NCBI RefSeq assembly: GCF_028389875.1
Contig: NC_084672.1
Span: 3,199,501-3,263,500, forward strand
DNA: 64,000 nt
From: Rhea pennata
Lineage: Eukaryota > Chordata > Aves > Rheiformes > Rheidae
Direction of reading: 5' to 3'
The notes beneath the pieces were generated by a model, which worked only from the letters and a program-made list of their open reading frames with translations, was not told the origin of the DNA and did not search any database. How positions within the stretch are numbered: position 1 is the stretch's first letter; each line of letters starts with the position of its first letter. Positions 1 through 12,600 of the stretch are shown here, one piece after another. A program made the position numbers and the translations under genes.

Positions 1-982
1 AAACTGGCTGCAGGGAATATATAGGGAATGTATCTTATCAGGGCATGTTGTGCATAGTTAAAGTACGTGGAATGTTTGGTCTTTACTTCACAGGCAAAAT
101 GACTTCTTTTCCTGTGAAGAAAAATAATGCTGTGTTAGCCCTCCTCGTGGATGGAGTCATGGCTTTTGACCTATGCTTTCTTGTTCTAGAGAATTCAAAA
201 ATGCTCTGTGCTTTTGGTCATGTAGCAACTCCACACTAGAAGGTAGACTACAGAGAGAATATTGGAAGTTTTTTATGGAGATGGGCAAACAGACATTGAA
301 TTGTATAAAACCTCCTAAACCATTTAAGCTGTGCTTCAACAGAGCTTTATTTTTTCCTTCTTTTTTTAAAGTAATCTTTATTTTCTGATTCTAATTTTTT
401 AATTGTTGTTGTCCATAATACTTCTAAATATTCAGTGATTCCATTAGTGGTTTTTTTTTTGAAGTATTTAGGTGTGCCTAGCTGCAGATTTTTTTTTTTT
501 AAAAAAAAAAATTAATTTGCAAGTGTAATACAGCAATATTTAGCTAGGCAGAAAGGAGATAAAGTAAATGTAAGCTTTATAGTTTGTTCAATAAAGTAGA
601 ATGGGCCTCTTAGAGGCCTAAATGAGAAGTAATGCTGCTATGATGCTCTATGTAACCTCTTCTGTAACATAGTAAGAGGATGCTACCCTAAGGAGAAAGA
701 ATTTAAAATTTGTAGAGCCGCAGGTATACGCTAAGGCTAATTGCAAGATGCATCTTGATGTAAATGCAATCTTGCTAGATACAGCTTTCATTGGATAATA
801 CCTCTTCTTAAGTTTGCTGCTAATTATGTAGCTGAGTTTTTTAAGTATCCTCACCCTCATCGCTGAAGTGGACCTAGCAGTGTTACACTTACCACCACTT
901 TTCACATTTAATTTATTTTAACAATTTGTGATGCTTTATTTTGTAGTGCCCACACTTGTAAAGTATTCCTGGTGCATGAGTG

Positions 983-987
<5 letters not shown>

Positions 988-1015
<28 letters not shown>
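988..1015. repeat. A28 homopolymer
   Basis: An uninterrupted run of 28 A on the plus strand, preceded by five T. No retroelement body is recognisable 5' of it, so I read it as a simple repeat and not as a retrotransposed tail. Confidence 0.85.
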
Positions 1016-1018
<3 letters not shown>

Positions 1019-2668
1019 AGGTACATGGTAAACAATGTATCAGTGTAGAGTGAATACATACCCACTTCTTTCTTCTAAACTATTGTGAAAATACCAGATT
1101 ATTTTTAACATACTTATTGTAAGTACCTATTAGTATGCATGTATGCTCTGCTCTATACAGTAGCTACACTGTATTTACTAAGTAAAAATTGCATACGGCA
1201 GTTGCTGTGTATATAAATTAATACATATTTGTGCGGTGTAAATGGAGCATTCCTAGCTTTTTACAGTTGTTTCCCACATCACTTACCGCTTGGGACAGCC
1301 ACTATTTTATAGCACCTTCAGGCCATGAAGGAGGGCAACTGCTTTTTCCAGAGCTGCCATGGTGTAATAGAGGTACTGAGCTATGAAGCAGGCTTCACAC
1401 TTTGTATTTTCATCTGGCAGGAGCAACTGAGCCTGATCTCTAACCACCACTCCCTTATTAAGATACTACTCTGCAACTGTGTGCGCTAGCACAGGAATAG
1501 AGGCAACACTTGTAATATGTGGCCCAGTCTCTCCCTTCTAGTCCCAGCTTAGTTGTAAGTACTTTCAGCTGTCTTCATTTCTTACAAAGCCAACAAGTTT
1601 GCCACTTCATTCAAGTACCAACAGTCCTGTCAGTATTATCGGGAGAGTATATAATGTACCATGAAAAGGATTGTGTATGTATCTTTAAGATAAGCAATCT
1701 TACTGTGATCTTGCATCCTCAAAGTGGCATTCCTGAAGCATTGCGGATGTTTAGTTGGATGTGCTTTTAAATTAATATATCATGTAGTACTTCACAAAGT
1801 GAAATCATTATACTTAATTTTAATTGTTTTAAGTCTGTTGCAAGTCATTTCACTGTAGAAGTACTATAATAAAATATAATTCAATAATGATATACTTTAA
1901 GTGGGAATTTTCCTCATTCATATCATAATGTCAAAATATAGATCCTGAGGAGGATAATTTTTAAGCATCATACAATTCAATGAAACAAACAGTTTCAAAT
2001 CTCACTGTCCTTTATTAGAAAAGCAGTTTGAGTATATTTTGCAGTACTGGAAAAGTGGATAATATTTAAGACATATTTTCAATTTAAAATTTTGTATGAA
2101 CTGAATTTTTTCCTTTTGTGTACTAAATAATGCTTCTATCAAAAAACCTTAAGCAAAGGTTTTACATTTGCAGTGCAATATATATTTTGTTTTACTTATG
2201 GTTCCACTGGAATAATTATTGGAGATGAAACAGTGAAATGTGAATAGAAACTGTGCTGTTTTCCTGACACTGCTAACTATTTCCCATTTGAGTAGGTTTG
2301 CTGTTGGTACAATTACAGCTGGATGAATGAGATTTCCACTGACAAATGAATTGATATGTACACCAAGAAAGAGAGAATTCCTGCGTGTAATATCTTTTTA
2401 TAACGAATGGGAGATGAAAACAGTAATTAGAGAGGGATATTTCTGGATATTATCTCACTGGGGTTTTAAAATGGTACTTTGTTTGCAAGCAGCACTTTTT
2501 TAAAGGAATGGTTGTAGATTTGTAAATATGTAATGTTTAAATTTTATTTACCAAAAACCAGTATGTTGGATGTTTGCTTTGGTTTGTAGTTCATTTTAAA
2601 TAAGCAAGTCAGTGTTCACAATGTTAAATCTTTTTCTGTCTCATCCAAAAAAAGTTTTACAGTGAGTC

Positions 2669-2674
2669 AATAAA
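2669..2674 (+). terminator. candidate poly(A) signal AATAAA, plus strand
   Basis: AATAAA in the context GAGTCAATAAAAAGC. It is the last of three plus-strand canonical hexamers in the first 2.7 kb (others at 590-595 and 1868-1873) and would end the presumed plus-strand 3' UTR. Support is motif only; AT-rich DNA contains this hexamer by chance. Confidence 0.25.
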
Positions 2675-3916
2675 AAGCTTAAAATCTCTCTGGTTATTTT
2701 CATTAAAATTTTATTGAATGGATTAGAATGACAGAAATGTCTGCAACTTTTAACTACATTGTTTGCTCATGAGGCAGTGTTAACAATCTTTCAGGTTTGT
2801 TGATAGTTGATGTCAGTGGCATTTTTCATAATGATTGTGTAAAGATAGTGCTAAAAACAGGAACTAGGGCTGGACACAACAATCTAAATTTTGGAGGCTA
2901 GTGTCAGGACGAAAACAAAACTCAAGCGTTTCAACTTCCTCTTATTGTAATGTTTCCACTTCCTGATTTTTAACTTTTACTAGTTTGCAGTTTAATATTC
3001 TAACTCAGATCCATTTAGTCTCTTTACAGTGAGATGTAAATCCATATGATGTCACACCTGCATTGGTTCTAATTACCATGAATTTTAGGGAGTGTATTGC
3101 AAGATTTGATGCCTGCTTAGAAGAAGCCAAGTGGATTGCTGTGCAGCTTCAAATTTTGTTCTCTGTTGCATGGAGAAATAACTTTTACTGCTTTGCTTTT
3201 TCCCTGAAAATTTTATTATTCCTGTGGTCTTGGGGGGCTAGCAACAATCATCACTTTCAATGTGCATCACATCGTTGTACACCTTTTTGGAGGTGTGTTA
3301 GGTACCCACTGTAGATGCTTTGTAGGGGCTCTCACTGAGAGGATGAATATTGCCCTCTGCATAGGGAGGTCATGGCAAACTAGCTACAGTGCAAACCTTA
3401 GGAAATGATGTGTTGTGTATAGAGGCTCATTGCTTTTATGCAGTTTAAGGGAGTTCACTTCTGAAATGCAGAATGTGTGTCCACACAGGGATTTTAAGCA
3501 AAGTAGTAGAACAAACCATAAAGGTCTGATTTTTTGTTCCCACTGAAGTGAAGTTTATTGACTTCAGTGAGCTCAAGCAGTTTGTTAAATTAATAATAAA
3601 AAATAAAATTTTTCACTGAAGTGAAGCCTCAAAAAAATTTTCAACACTCTTGCCTGTTCCTCTCCACAGCAATCTTTAGTAAAATGCCAAAGATTTATAC
3701 GATCTTAAGAGAAACCAGAGTAATCCTGAGTGTGATGCATTATGTGCTGGAAATTAGCTCCATTAACTTGAGGGGATCAGCCACACTGAAAACTTAACAC
3801 GTCTGTATCAGCCTTTCCAGGAGTCTTCTAAAGTGTACTTTGATACTGGTTGCTTCAATATCTGATTTTTTTTTCAATCCTAATGAATACAGTAGAAGCA
3901 GATGCACCACTTGATT

Positions 3917-3922
3917 TTTATT
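3917..3922 (-). terminator. candidate SLC24A1 poly(A) signal
   Basis: TTTATT on the plus strand is AATAAA on the minus strand, about 170 bp past the SLC24A1 stop. Another copy lies at 3554-3559. The choice between them is not settled by sequence alone. Confidence 0.4.
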
Positions 3923-4090
3923 ATTTTTTTTAATATATTAAAGATATTTTAATTTTAATCTTGGTAAGTTTATGTTATAATTTAGTTTTGATTCAGTAGA
4001 ACAACAGCTACCATAAACTCCTTTTGATTTTTGATGTATACATATCAGTATCTTATTTAGAAGAACAATATTTCTTGGGGTGTCCAAATG

Positions 4091-6637
4091 TCATACAGAT
4101 ACTGGGCAAGATATTATCCTGTCTTCCAACATCACACTGATGATCAAAAACACAAAGTAAAGAGCAAACATAGTGAGCCCCAGTATTTTGTTCATTTTCC
4201 ATTTACATGCAGCAATTGAGATGATTACAAACAGGAGCATTAGAAAGAGAAGAACAATTGCACAAAACAGACCATTACTACTAACTGCAACTGGACTGAG
4301 TCCATTGAAGACAGAATAAAGGAACCAAGGAACTGGCAAACTGCAAGTAAAGGAAGAGTAATTGAAATAAATATCTTAAGGCAATTTCTGCATAGTAACT
4401 AAGCATTTTTTCCAGAATGTTACAGAAAAAACAATGCATGATCTTTGATAAATCTCAGCATAAATCTACAATTGATGCTGTCTGTGCAAAAATGTATTTA
4501 GAATAATACCTTTCACTAGCACAATGCAATGCAAGAATATGAAATGATTTTTAAATAATACTTATGAATTAAGTTCCTCAGCATCCTATTATAAAGGAGT
4601 TTATAGGATCCTTGTGCCTTAATTGCACAGGATCTGAATGTTTTTGAGTTAGTGGGTAAGTGTCCTGCCTGTGAATCTTCGACATTAGCCAAAGATTTGT
4701 TGTGTTTTGTCCTGAAAAATAAGTAATTTTGTATTGGCTTGAAAATTCATTGTTAGATTATTGGCTAAGCACAACCTGCAACTGAAAGTTTGAAAGTAGA
4801 AGTATCAGTGAAAGACTCCGCTTAGGGAAACTTGCTCTGTGAAGTAGTATGGGGCAGACCAGGCCTGTTCCTTGAGTACTGTTAACTAGGAGACTCCTAG
4901 AAGGAAAACTGAACAGTAATTTGCAGGGGAGTTAAGTTTCATACAATTTTGAAAATTACTTGCTTTTTTCTTTTTGCAGCCCCCTCATCCAATTTCATAA
5001 GCAAGTATCTAAACACCTTTTTGAAAGGGGGAGGGGGAAAGCTTGCTTTGTTTTACTTAATTTCTACTAAAAGGTGGTGTTAATGAGTTTTAGGCACTTC
5101 CTTTTTGCTGTGATATTCTTCCCATAGTGATGTTTCTTGTCCCATTGACAACTGCTGTTTCTGGCTTTCCTAGTGCACGATTATTTTCACCTATCATCTA
5201 CCAGTGCAATTAATAAAGCTTGGTGAGATTCTTAGGTTAAGATAGTGGTGTCTCTGGACATACAAATTATTTTAAGCAGCAGAACAATGACCTGAACTAT
5301 GTACAAATTAACTCAGTCTGCAGTGAGTTGATAAAGATTTGTCTTTCCTGGCTATGTTGCTTAAATACATTTAACTAGTTGTCCAGTTATCCCTCATTTA
5401 ATTACAGCTAAAATTAAATCAATTATGAACTTGTTTGGAGCAGGAAACAGTACATTTTGTATTTCAGAAGAAATGCAACTTTCAGCATTGGACTAGTACT
5501 TACCCAACAGTGATATCGAAGATATTGCTGCCTACAGAGCTGGAGACAGCCATGTCGCCTAAACCTTTGCGTGCAACAATGACACTGGTGATAAGGTCAG
5601 GGATTGATGTTCCCGCTGCCAGTATGGTTAGTCCCATAATTTCTTCTGATATCCCAATTGTTTCACCAACCTAAGAAATAGTAACAAAGTGGGATAGGTT
5701 TGTTATTTTTGGAACATGGAATCTCATTGCTCTGTTCAGTTTTCTAGGTTTTGTATCATATTTGGACTTTATTTTTAATTCCCTGAAATCTGATGTCTTT
5801 TTTTTTCCTTTGGCTTTGTATGATGGAAAAATTACATTTTTGCAGTGTACATTGATCTCAGATTAGCAGTACTCTAGAAGGTACAGTGCTGCCAAGACCG
5901 AACAAGGTGAAATCAGTTACAACAGCACACTCCTCTCTCTGAAGTCTGCCTATTCTAAGAGGGGTTAAAGGTAGAAGGCGTCCTAATTTAAAGTGAATTA
6001 TGTATGATCTGAAGGCATTGTGAAACTATATGCTTCTTGGATTTATGACTTGGTCAATGGCATTGTGGATGTGCATTATATCACTAAATACAAACTGTGG
6101 ATCTGATTCTACAAGATGCAAAGTAGGTATTACTTCCCCAAACACCAGGCAAATATTAAGGAAATAGGAAGTGAGGTCATTTAGCAGCTTCCAGAATCAG
6201 AATTTGTATTTCCTAGAATTTTAATTAGGTAAGGGTAATTATGCTCTGCACAGAAGCATTCATCAGTGAAAAGGAAGGATGAAGATAAATCTTGACTGCA
6301 CTTCTCTTTTCACTGATGCATAAATTCCCATGGAAGCTTTTGAAAAAGAATGAGTCTTTGTTAAATTGGAAAGAATGAAATTGAAAATTCCCTCTGGGTT
6401 CTACCAAAACAAAGTTTCTACTGTTTTGATAAATGACTATAGTTGTAATTCATCAGATAGAATACCACAGTGATACATTGTTCCCTATATATCCATCTAC
6501 ATGCTTTGAGACAGTCTTTTTTTGCAGAAAGAAAATAACCCCCTCACCTGGTGAGCCCACCACACCATGAGGTAAGAGAATGCTGCAATCCAGATGATGG
6601 ATCCAAAAAATGTGATGACAAAGAGTTTTTTTGAGTC
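4091..6637 (-). CDS. SLC24A1: SLC24A1 second membrane block exons (aa 492-659)
   Basis: Exons 6548-6637 ([12 protein letters not shown]...WWAHQ, 30 aa), 5504-5670 ([15 protein letters not shown]..., all of alpha-2) and 4091-4340 ([13 protein letters not shown]...CPVSV, stop TGA). The split Gly codon (GG|T) between the last two exons fits the frame exactly. Residues in alpha-2 are nearly identical to other NCKX family members. Confidence 0.96.
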
Positions 6638-9600
6638 CTATTAAAAAAAAAAAAATCAGGAAGGTAACAAACCCCAATGAAACCTATTCAGTTGAAACAC
6701 TCCAATGCAATCAATTGATTTAACATGGACCCTGGTTTCTATTAAAATTGTCTTTGGATTTGTCACCTTGGTTAGATGACCAACTGTTGCTAGTCTTGGA
6801 TGATTTTAAGTCTATGGAGCTGTGCTATGCCGCAGCTGGAGCTTCTGCCCCAAATCCCTGCAGTGTTGACAGCAATTAAGCAAATAATTCCAATTAAACC
6901 AGACACTGGTTTCTTGATGAGAAGAAATCTATAGTTCTGTTAATGAACCCAGTAGTAGAAGGAAAGATAGATTCTTACTGGGTTTCTAACATCAGGCAAA
7001 GTGCTCCAGAGAGGGAAGACAATGGGAAAGAGGAAAAGGTAAATAGCTTGTTTTTTTCTAGTTTCTGGCCATTCAAGAGATAACGGCTCGTCATTTTCTT
7101 CATCGTCTGTGCTGTCATCACTGCTTTCCTCAGTCTCAGAGCTGCTGTCTTCTGAGTCATCGCTGTCTGAAGAATGCTGTGGATCAGAGAAAAACGTGTT
7201 TGTTTTCATGCTGACAAGCAGCTTCATAGCCTTTAGTCGCTATGGCCTTGCCTTGGTAGAGGTCTTATTTGTAAAATGATCAAGGTCAATCAGAGCCCTC
7301 ATCTTGCTGTTGAGGGACAAAATCCGGGCAGACTGTACCTCCCTTGCAGATGCCTGTGTAAGTAACTAGTTTGTATCAATCAACTAGATTCAACTTTTAG
7401 ACAGGAGTTTGACAGAAATAATGCATTTACTGTCTGGCTTTGAAAACATCCTCTGCTGATCAGAACAGCCCAGTGACTTCAGTTGAAAGGATGGTTAGGG
7501 AAACAAACAGGAAAGCATCACATACAGGCACTCGTACCTTCCTGTTATGTTTGATAGTAACTTACTTTGGGTAGCCATCTGACCCCAGAAGAGCCATTTG
7601 AGGAGAAAATACGGTATCAGTAAGGGGTCATATTTTTGATCTGATTTATCTTCAGCCTTAAGCCTAAATAGTTGAGCTATCTCCTTAAATAAGCTCTGAG
7701 GTATTTATTTCATTATCAGAAACACAGTCTGTGGCTGATAGTTATGGGAAACATGTTGGGTCCTACAGCAAAAGCTCTAGAACGGAGAGAAAGGAAAGCG
7801 CATGTGTGACATTTCGTTTGGACTGAGCTCTCATTGCCTATGATCCTCATTTAAATACCTGTCCATCTTGTGGTGCATCTGCCTTGTGTTTGTCTTTGCT
7901 GGGTTCAGAGTCACTGGCAGGAGTTACTTGAAGAGTGTTTGGTGATTGTGCCTGCTTTTCCTCTTCTGCTAAAAAGGGTAGGAAGGAATACTGGTTTCAG
8001 TCATGTTAATGGTGAAGTGGTCACCTTCCCCTTGATCTGCAGGGAGATTTGAATTTCCTACAAAAATGTGAAGCGTTTCAGGTCAAATCCAGCCTGCTTA
8101 CTTTAAAACTGCAATTGTCCCTTGTCTGCTGTGGATTGTGATTAGTAATGCCGGGTAGAATCTGGCTCATGTGGCTCAGAATTAATACGATCGTAGGAGC
8201 TTTCACCTATCCAGCTATCACTGTTATTACTTCTTCTGAAACTGCAGAGAGGCACATACGTAAGAACAGGGAAATGCTAATTATCTGTTCTCTAACCAAT
8301 AATGTTTCCAAGTTTCAGTCTAGATTCTGCAGGTTTTATTAAAGCCATCCTTAAAAGCTAGAAGGGATGTAAAGCTATGCTTCACTACTTTCTAGTGGTG
8401 CTGGGCATTCTCCAGGGGACTGATATTCTTTGAGGCTCCTGAGAAATGATTGTTTTGTGCTGCCAAATTTTAATCTCTAATCATTTGGTACATATTCAAA
8501 TGCATATAGTAAAGTGCTGACACATACAAGGAAATAACTGCAATGTCCTCTGTGCTGTTCCTGTATTAACCTGTTCCAGGAACCTGGAAACCTCTGCACA
8601 AGGTTAGCATTGAAGCCTGAGTAAAACACAACAGAGGCAATACAGAATGCCTGACTGCTCAAAGTCACAGTAAGAACCGTCTTTTTACACTGTTGCTGTT
8701 TAGCTTAAGGGATGCCCTCCAGATATGCAAACCCATCAGATCTGTAAGCTCGTGTTATCCTATGTACTATACCCAAATGGGGCATTGCTGGATAGCTTAT
8801 TCTGAACTGGGTAAGCTGATCTAGTGTGCCTTGCCCTGTTTTAGAGAACCAGTCTAGAGGGGAGCTTTTTGGGCACGTATTTTTGTGCCATTTGGGATTT
8901 CTGGAACCAGGCCTTCAGACAGCAGACTTGGGACACTTTCAGCACAAACTGGTAGCACAGATTAATAACACCTGTGGGATGTGCACAGTCCAATCACCAG
9001 AAAGGTTTGTGGGGCATTTTGTTGTGGGACGAAAACTTATAGTTCAGGGAAGACAATGTTGTGATGATAACTTGAACCAGCTGAGGATTTACTTGTTTCT
9101 TAAACAATATTTTCCTCAAATTTGGTCCCCTTTGCATGGGCAAGGCCAGATGTTGTGAGATATTCCGGTGACTATCATATTGCAGCTGTGTGCTTCTGAA
9201 GGTGGCACCTTCCACACAAAAGTTGTCTTATTTTTTCAAAGTCTCCAAGTTCACTGACAACACAGATCCATACTGTAGCTCAGGTTAGCTGCTCCCTCTG
9301 CATAATCTCAAGTAGCCAGTGTATCACTAGTGAAACAGAAAAAGCAAAAACTATTTAAAGGGAGGATGCACAGACCGTTAGAGTGGTTGTAGACAAAGTC
9401 AGCTATTTTTATGGAGGAGTCAGCCAGCGCTGTTCTGCAAATATGCTGAATTTCTAGGCTAAAACAGAGGTACATTGTTTTAAAGAACACTTAATTTGCA
9501 GCCGCTACCAAAGATCAAGGAGCATAGCAGCACACAATTGTTGTATATAATGGCCTGGTTTTCTCTCTTCCACTCTTGTGATTGTAACTTATACTACTTC

Positions 9601-12600
9601 CTTGTAGCACTTTCTGTTTAGGTCCTTCTGTACTAACCACTCCTAGACTCCTGTAGGGCTGGCTTTTATTGTCCACTGTTAGTATATGTTGAATTATTTC
9701 TGCTGCATTACAGCAGGTTCTGTGATCAATAGGAGAAAACTTGTGTCACACTGTAGTGTCTTTGACAGTCAAAAGCGCTCAGGGCTGGGAAGGGGAGAGG
9801 TTACAATGCAAAATAAGGCAAACAGCACTGACTTTTCTTGCACTCACCTTCTGGTTTTGATCCTTGTTTGTTCAGAGCATCTACCTTAGCCTTGGCTATG
9901 TTGCTCAAGATGTCAACCTTGTCTTTAAATTTTGCTGTGAATGAGAAGGATGCATTCGTCATCAGTTGTCAGCTATGTGTACTGCCATACAGATACGCTC
10001 ACCCTGTTTTTCCACCTGGATTGCAGACCTAGGAGTTGTCTTTCTGGCTGTGGCCTTAAAAGTTTTGGCTGCTGTTAATGGATCATAATTGTTATATTTA
10101 AATACTTAGTACTATGATAATTATGCCAGCAATTTGCTATGTAATCAGTACATTCATGTTTCAAAAAATCTCGGGAGAAGATGGAATCTTTTTCAATTCA
10201 GTAATATAGGAGATATCTGTGCTTCAGCAGGAGCAACTGCAGAAAGAATAGAGGAAGAATTTTGATGCAGTATCATTTAGTTCCTAAAGGACTGTTGACT
10301 CTGTTCAGGCTTGATTATATGCAAGCTAAAAATGACACCTTCCTTCTGCCATGTGGCTGTTGGAAGAGGCTGCTGCTTGCAGCCTGGCAACCTGATGGCA
10401 AGGAACAAGAAAAGCCTTCTCCATTTCAGTTATCTGGAAAATGATTGATTTATCTGAGTCTGAAAGTGTCTTCTCTGCCACAATTAATTCCAGTTCCTGG
10501 TATCCAGATTCAACGTGGTCCAGGCTATTCTGCAAAGGGCTACCCAAGAGACCAGATCTTCACCAGTGCAGTGTCCAGTTGTGTATTTCTGGGACTGATG
10601 AGGACTTCTCCCACTATAATTTGTGCCATGCTCATGTGAACTGCTTTATTATTACACAGTGAATTGTGAAACAGTGTGTCCCTCCGTGGTTAGATGTTAG
10701 ATGCTATGCTTAAATGGCTTAATTCCTGCTGTCATGGCCAGTGACCAAGTCATCAGTTCCAAGCCCCTACTTTAATCTATATCCTCTGTTGGCCACTGGC
10801 TACCCAGTGATTAAGATAAGGGTCAGAGGGTTTGTACATGGACAGTAGCCACAAGAAATCGGCAGTTTTAATAGAGATGGAAGGCCATGCTATGTTTGGC
10901 CTGTGTGGAGGACTGTAAATTAATTTTCTCTGAAAGCTTTATCACTGATTTAGTCTACAGAACTGTCAACTGTGCAGCAAGAATTTGTTGATGCCCTTTG
11001 CCTCAAGGGCAAAGCCCCCATCGCTTTATTCATCGACGTGTTACTGAGTTAATAGAAACAGAAGGTATAAGGCCCTAAGCCGTGCAGGCGGATCTTCAGC
11101 TGTGAGCTGAACCTTGTCACAATCAATGTACTCTGGATATATGTCTAATAACTGGGACTGGCTCAGACAGGCCTTGCTGTCCGATTCCTGTCGTTGTCTG
11201 ACAGGACATCTGAACACTTTTTTTCATTAAATGTCATTTCCCCTGAAAACAGCAGTGGCTGGAGAGAGATGAGCTGCCGAGCCCTCCTCTTTTGAACAAG
11301 GAGGGAAGGCCAAGAAGCCTACCTCCCTACTTCAGCACCATTTATTGGCATTGAAACCTACTGGAGGGGACGTGAATCATTTTACTCGGTTTTCCCTCTG
11401 CTGATGCTGAGCACAAGCATACTCAGCTGTGCAAAGCAACAAGGCGGTGACCCTTTGCTAGTCTCATCCTCTAACCATGGGACAATGGCATCTCTCTGTT
11501 CAGCTTTTCCTGGGAGCTGTTGCAAAAGCTGCTGTCAGCAGGGTCAGGGCGGTCAGGCCCAGCCTCGGAGGGATTATATAAATTCCAGCTCCTGGCTTTC
11601 TGCTCTCACCTAGGCTGCAAGCTGTGAGTACTGACCAGAGTGGAGCCTGAGAGCATCTCTCTATCAGGATAAATGGATTAGGTTCAGGCTGCTATCCAGT
11701 TCTCATGCGATCAGCCTCACTTAAAAAGGTGTTAATTCCTCTGACACACATTTCATGCAGAGTGAACTGAGATTGGAGGAAGAGGTGGCTATAAGCAGGC
11801 CAGATCTGAAGGTCAGCAGGGGGATGAAGGATAGCTGTCAGTTCAGTCCTTGCTAGTACCTTGGCTTAGCCCAGCTCTGCTCAGCAGGGCAGCACAGAGC
11901 TCCTAACCCGCTTTGGCAGCCACCGGTTCTGCTGTGGCCAAGGAGCATGTCGCTGGGGAAGAACTTGTGCTTCAGGGCACTGCAGGCAGGCAATGCTCCT
12001 GCTGGGTGTGCGGGGATCTTCCTTTGAGCTGCTCTAGGTTTGCACCGAAGTCTGCATCAGTGAATCTCCAGCTGCCCTGGTAATGCCCCAAGACCTATTT
12101 CTGAGATTAAGTGGGCAAAAAGGTTGTTGCTGACTTTCAGGCACTCGCTCCTCTGGTAACTGCCACTTTGTCTGATAACCAGTCCCACAGAACATGCCTT
12201 TGTCCAGGGGCTCTGAGAGGGCCTTCAGGCAGGTCCTTGCCCTGTGGATTGACAGCATCTAGTGTGAATTTAAGGTTGTAGCTGAGTTTCAGTCTTGAGT
12301 TTGGCTCTTGTAATTTCCTTATATTTAATCCAACGGGACTAATTTATAGCATAGGCTTGAAGACTTTTTCTTTAAATTTTGGCATGAACATGGAGGATTT
12401 GGAGTTTGTGGTGTCCTAAAACTGTACTTAAAATCTTTTTGTCCCTTTATTTTAAGAGGAAGCATGATACAAAAGATTGAATACTAGTGAAGCAAGGAGC
12501 AAATGTAGCTGTCTGCAGTCTTCTAGCTGAAGCTGCTACAGTACTGTCTGCTGCTTTATTCTAGTCTAATTTCCAAAATCCTTAGTTCTTTAATTGGGAC

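Larger units (their letters stand above)
1..2690 (+). other. AT-rich non-coding stretch, possible 3' UTR of a plus-strand neighbour
   Basis: No coding exon is visible on either strand. The stretch is AT-rich, with long homopolymers (T12 followed by A11 at 489-511, A28 at 988-1015), and carries AATAAA on the plus strand at 590, 1868 and 2669. Beyond the last one I see nothing that continues a transcript. In mammals the gene that converges on the 3' end of SLC24A1 is DENND4A, so this could be its long 3' UTR. That is an inference from synteny; no DENND4A coding sequence is in the window. Confidence 0.3.
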
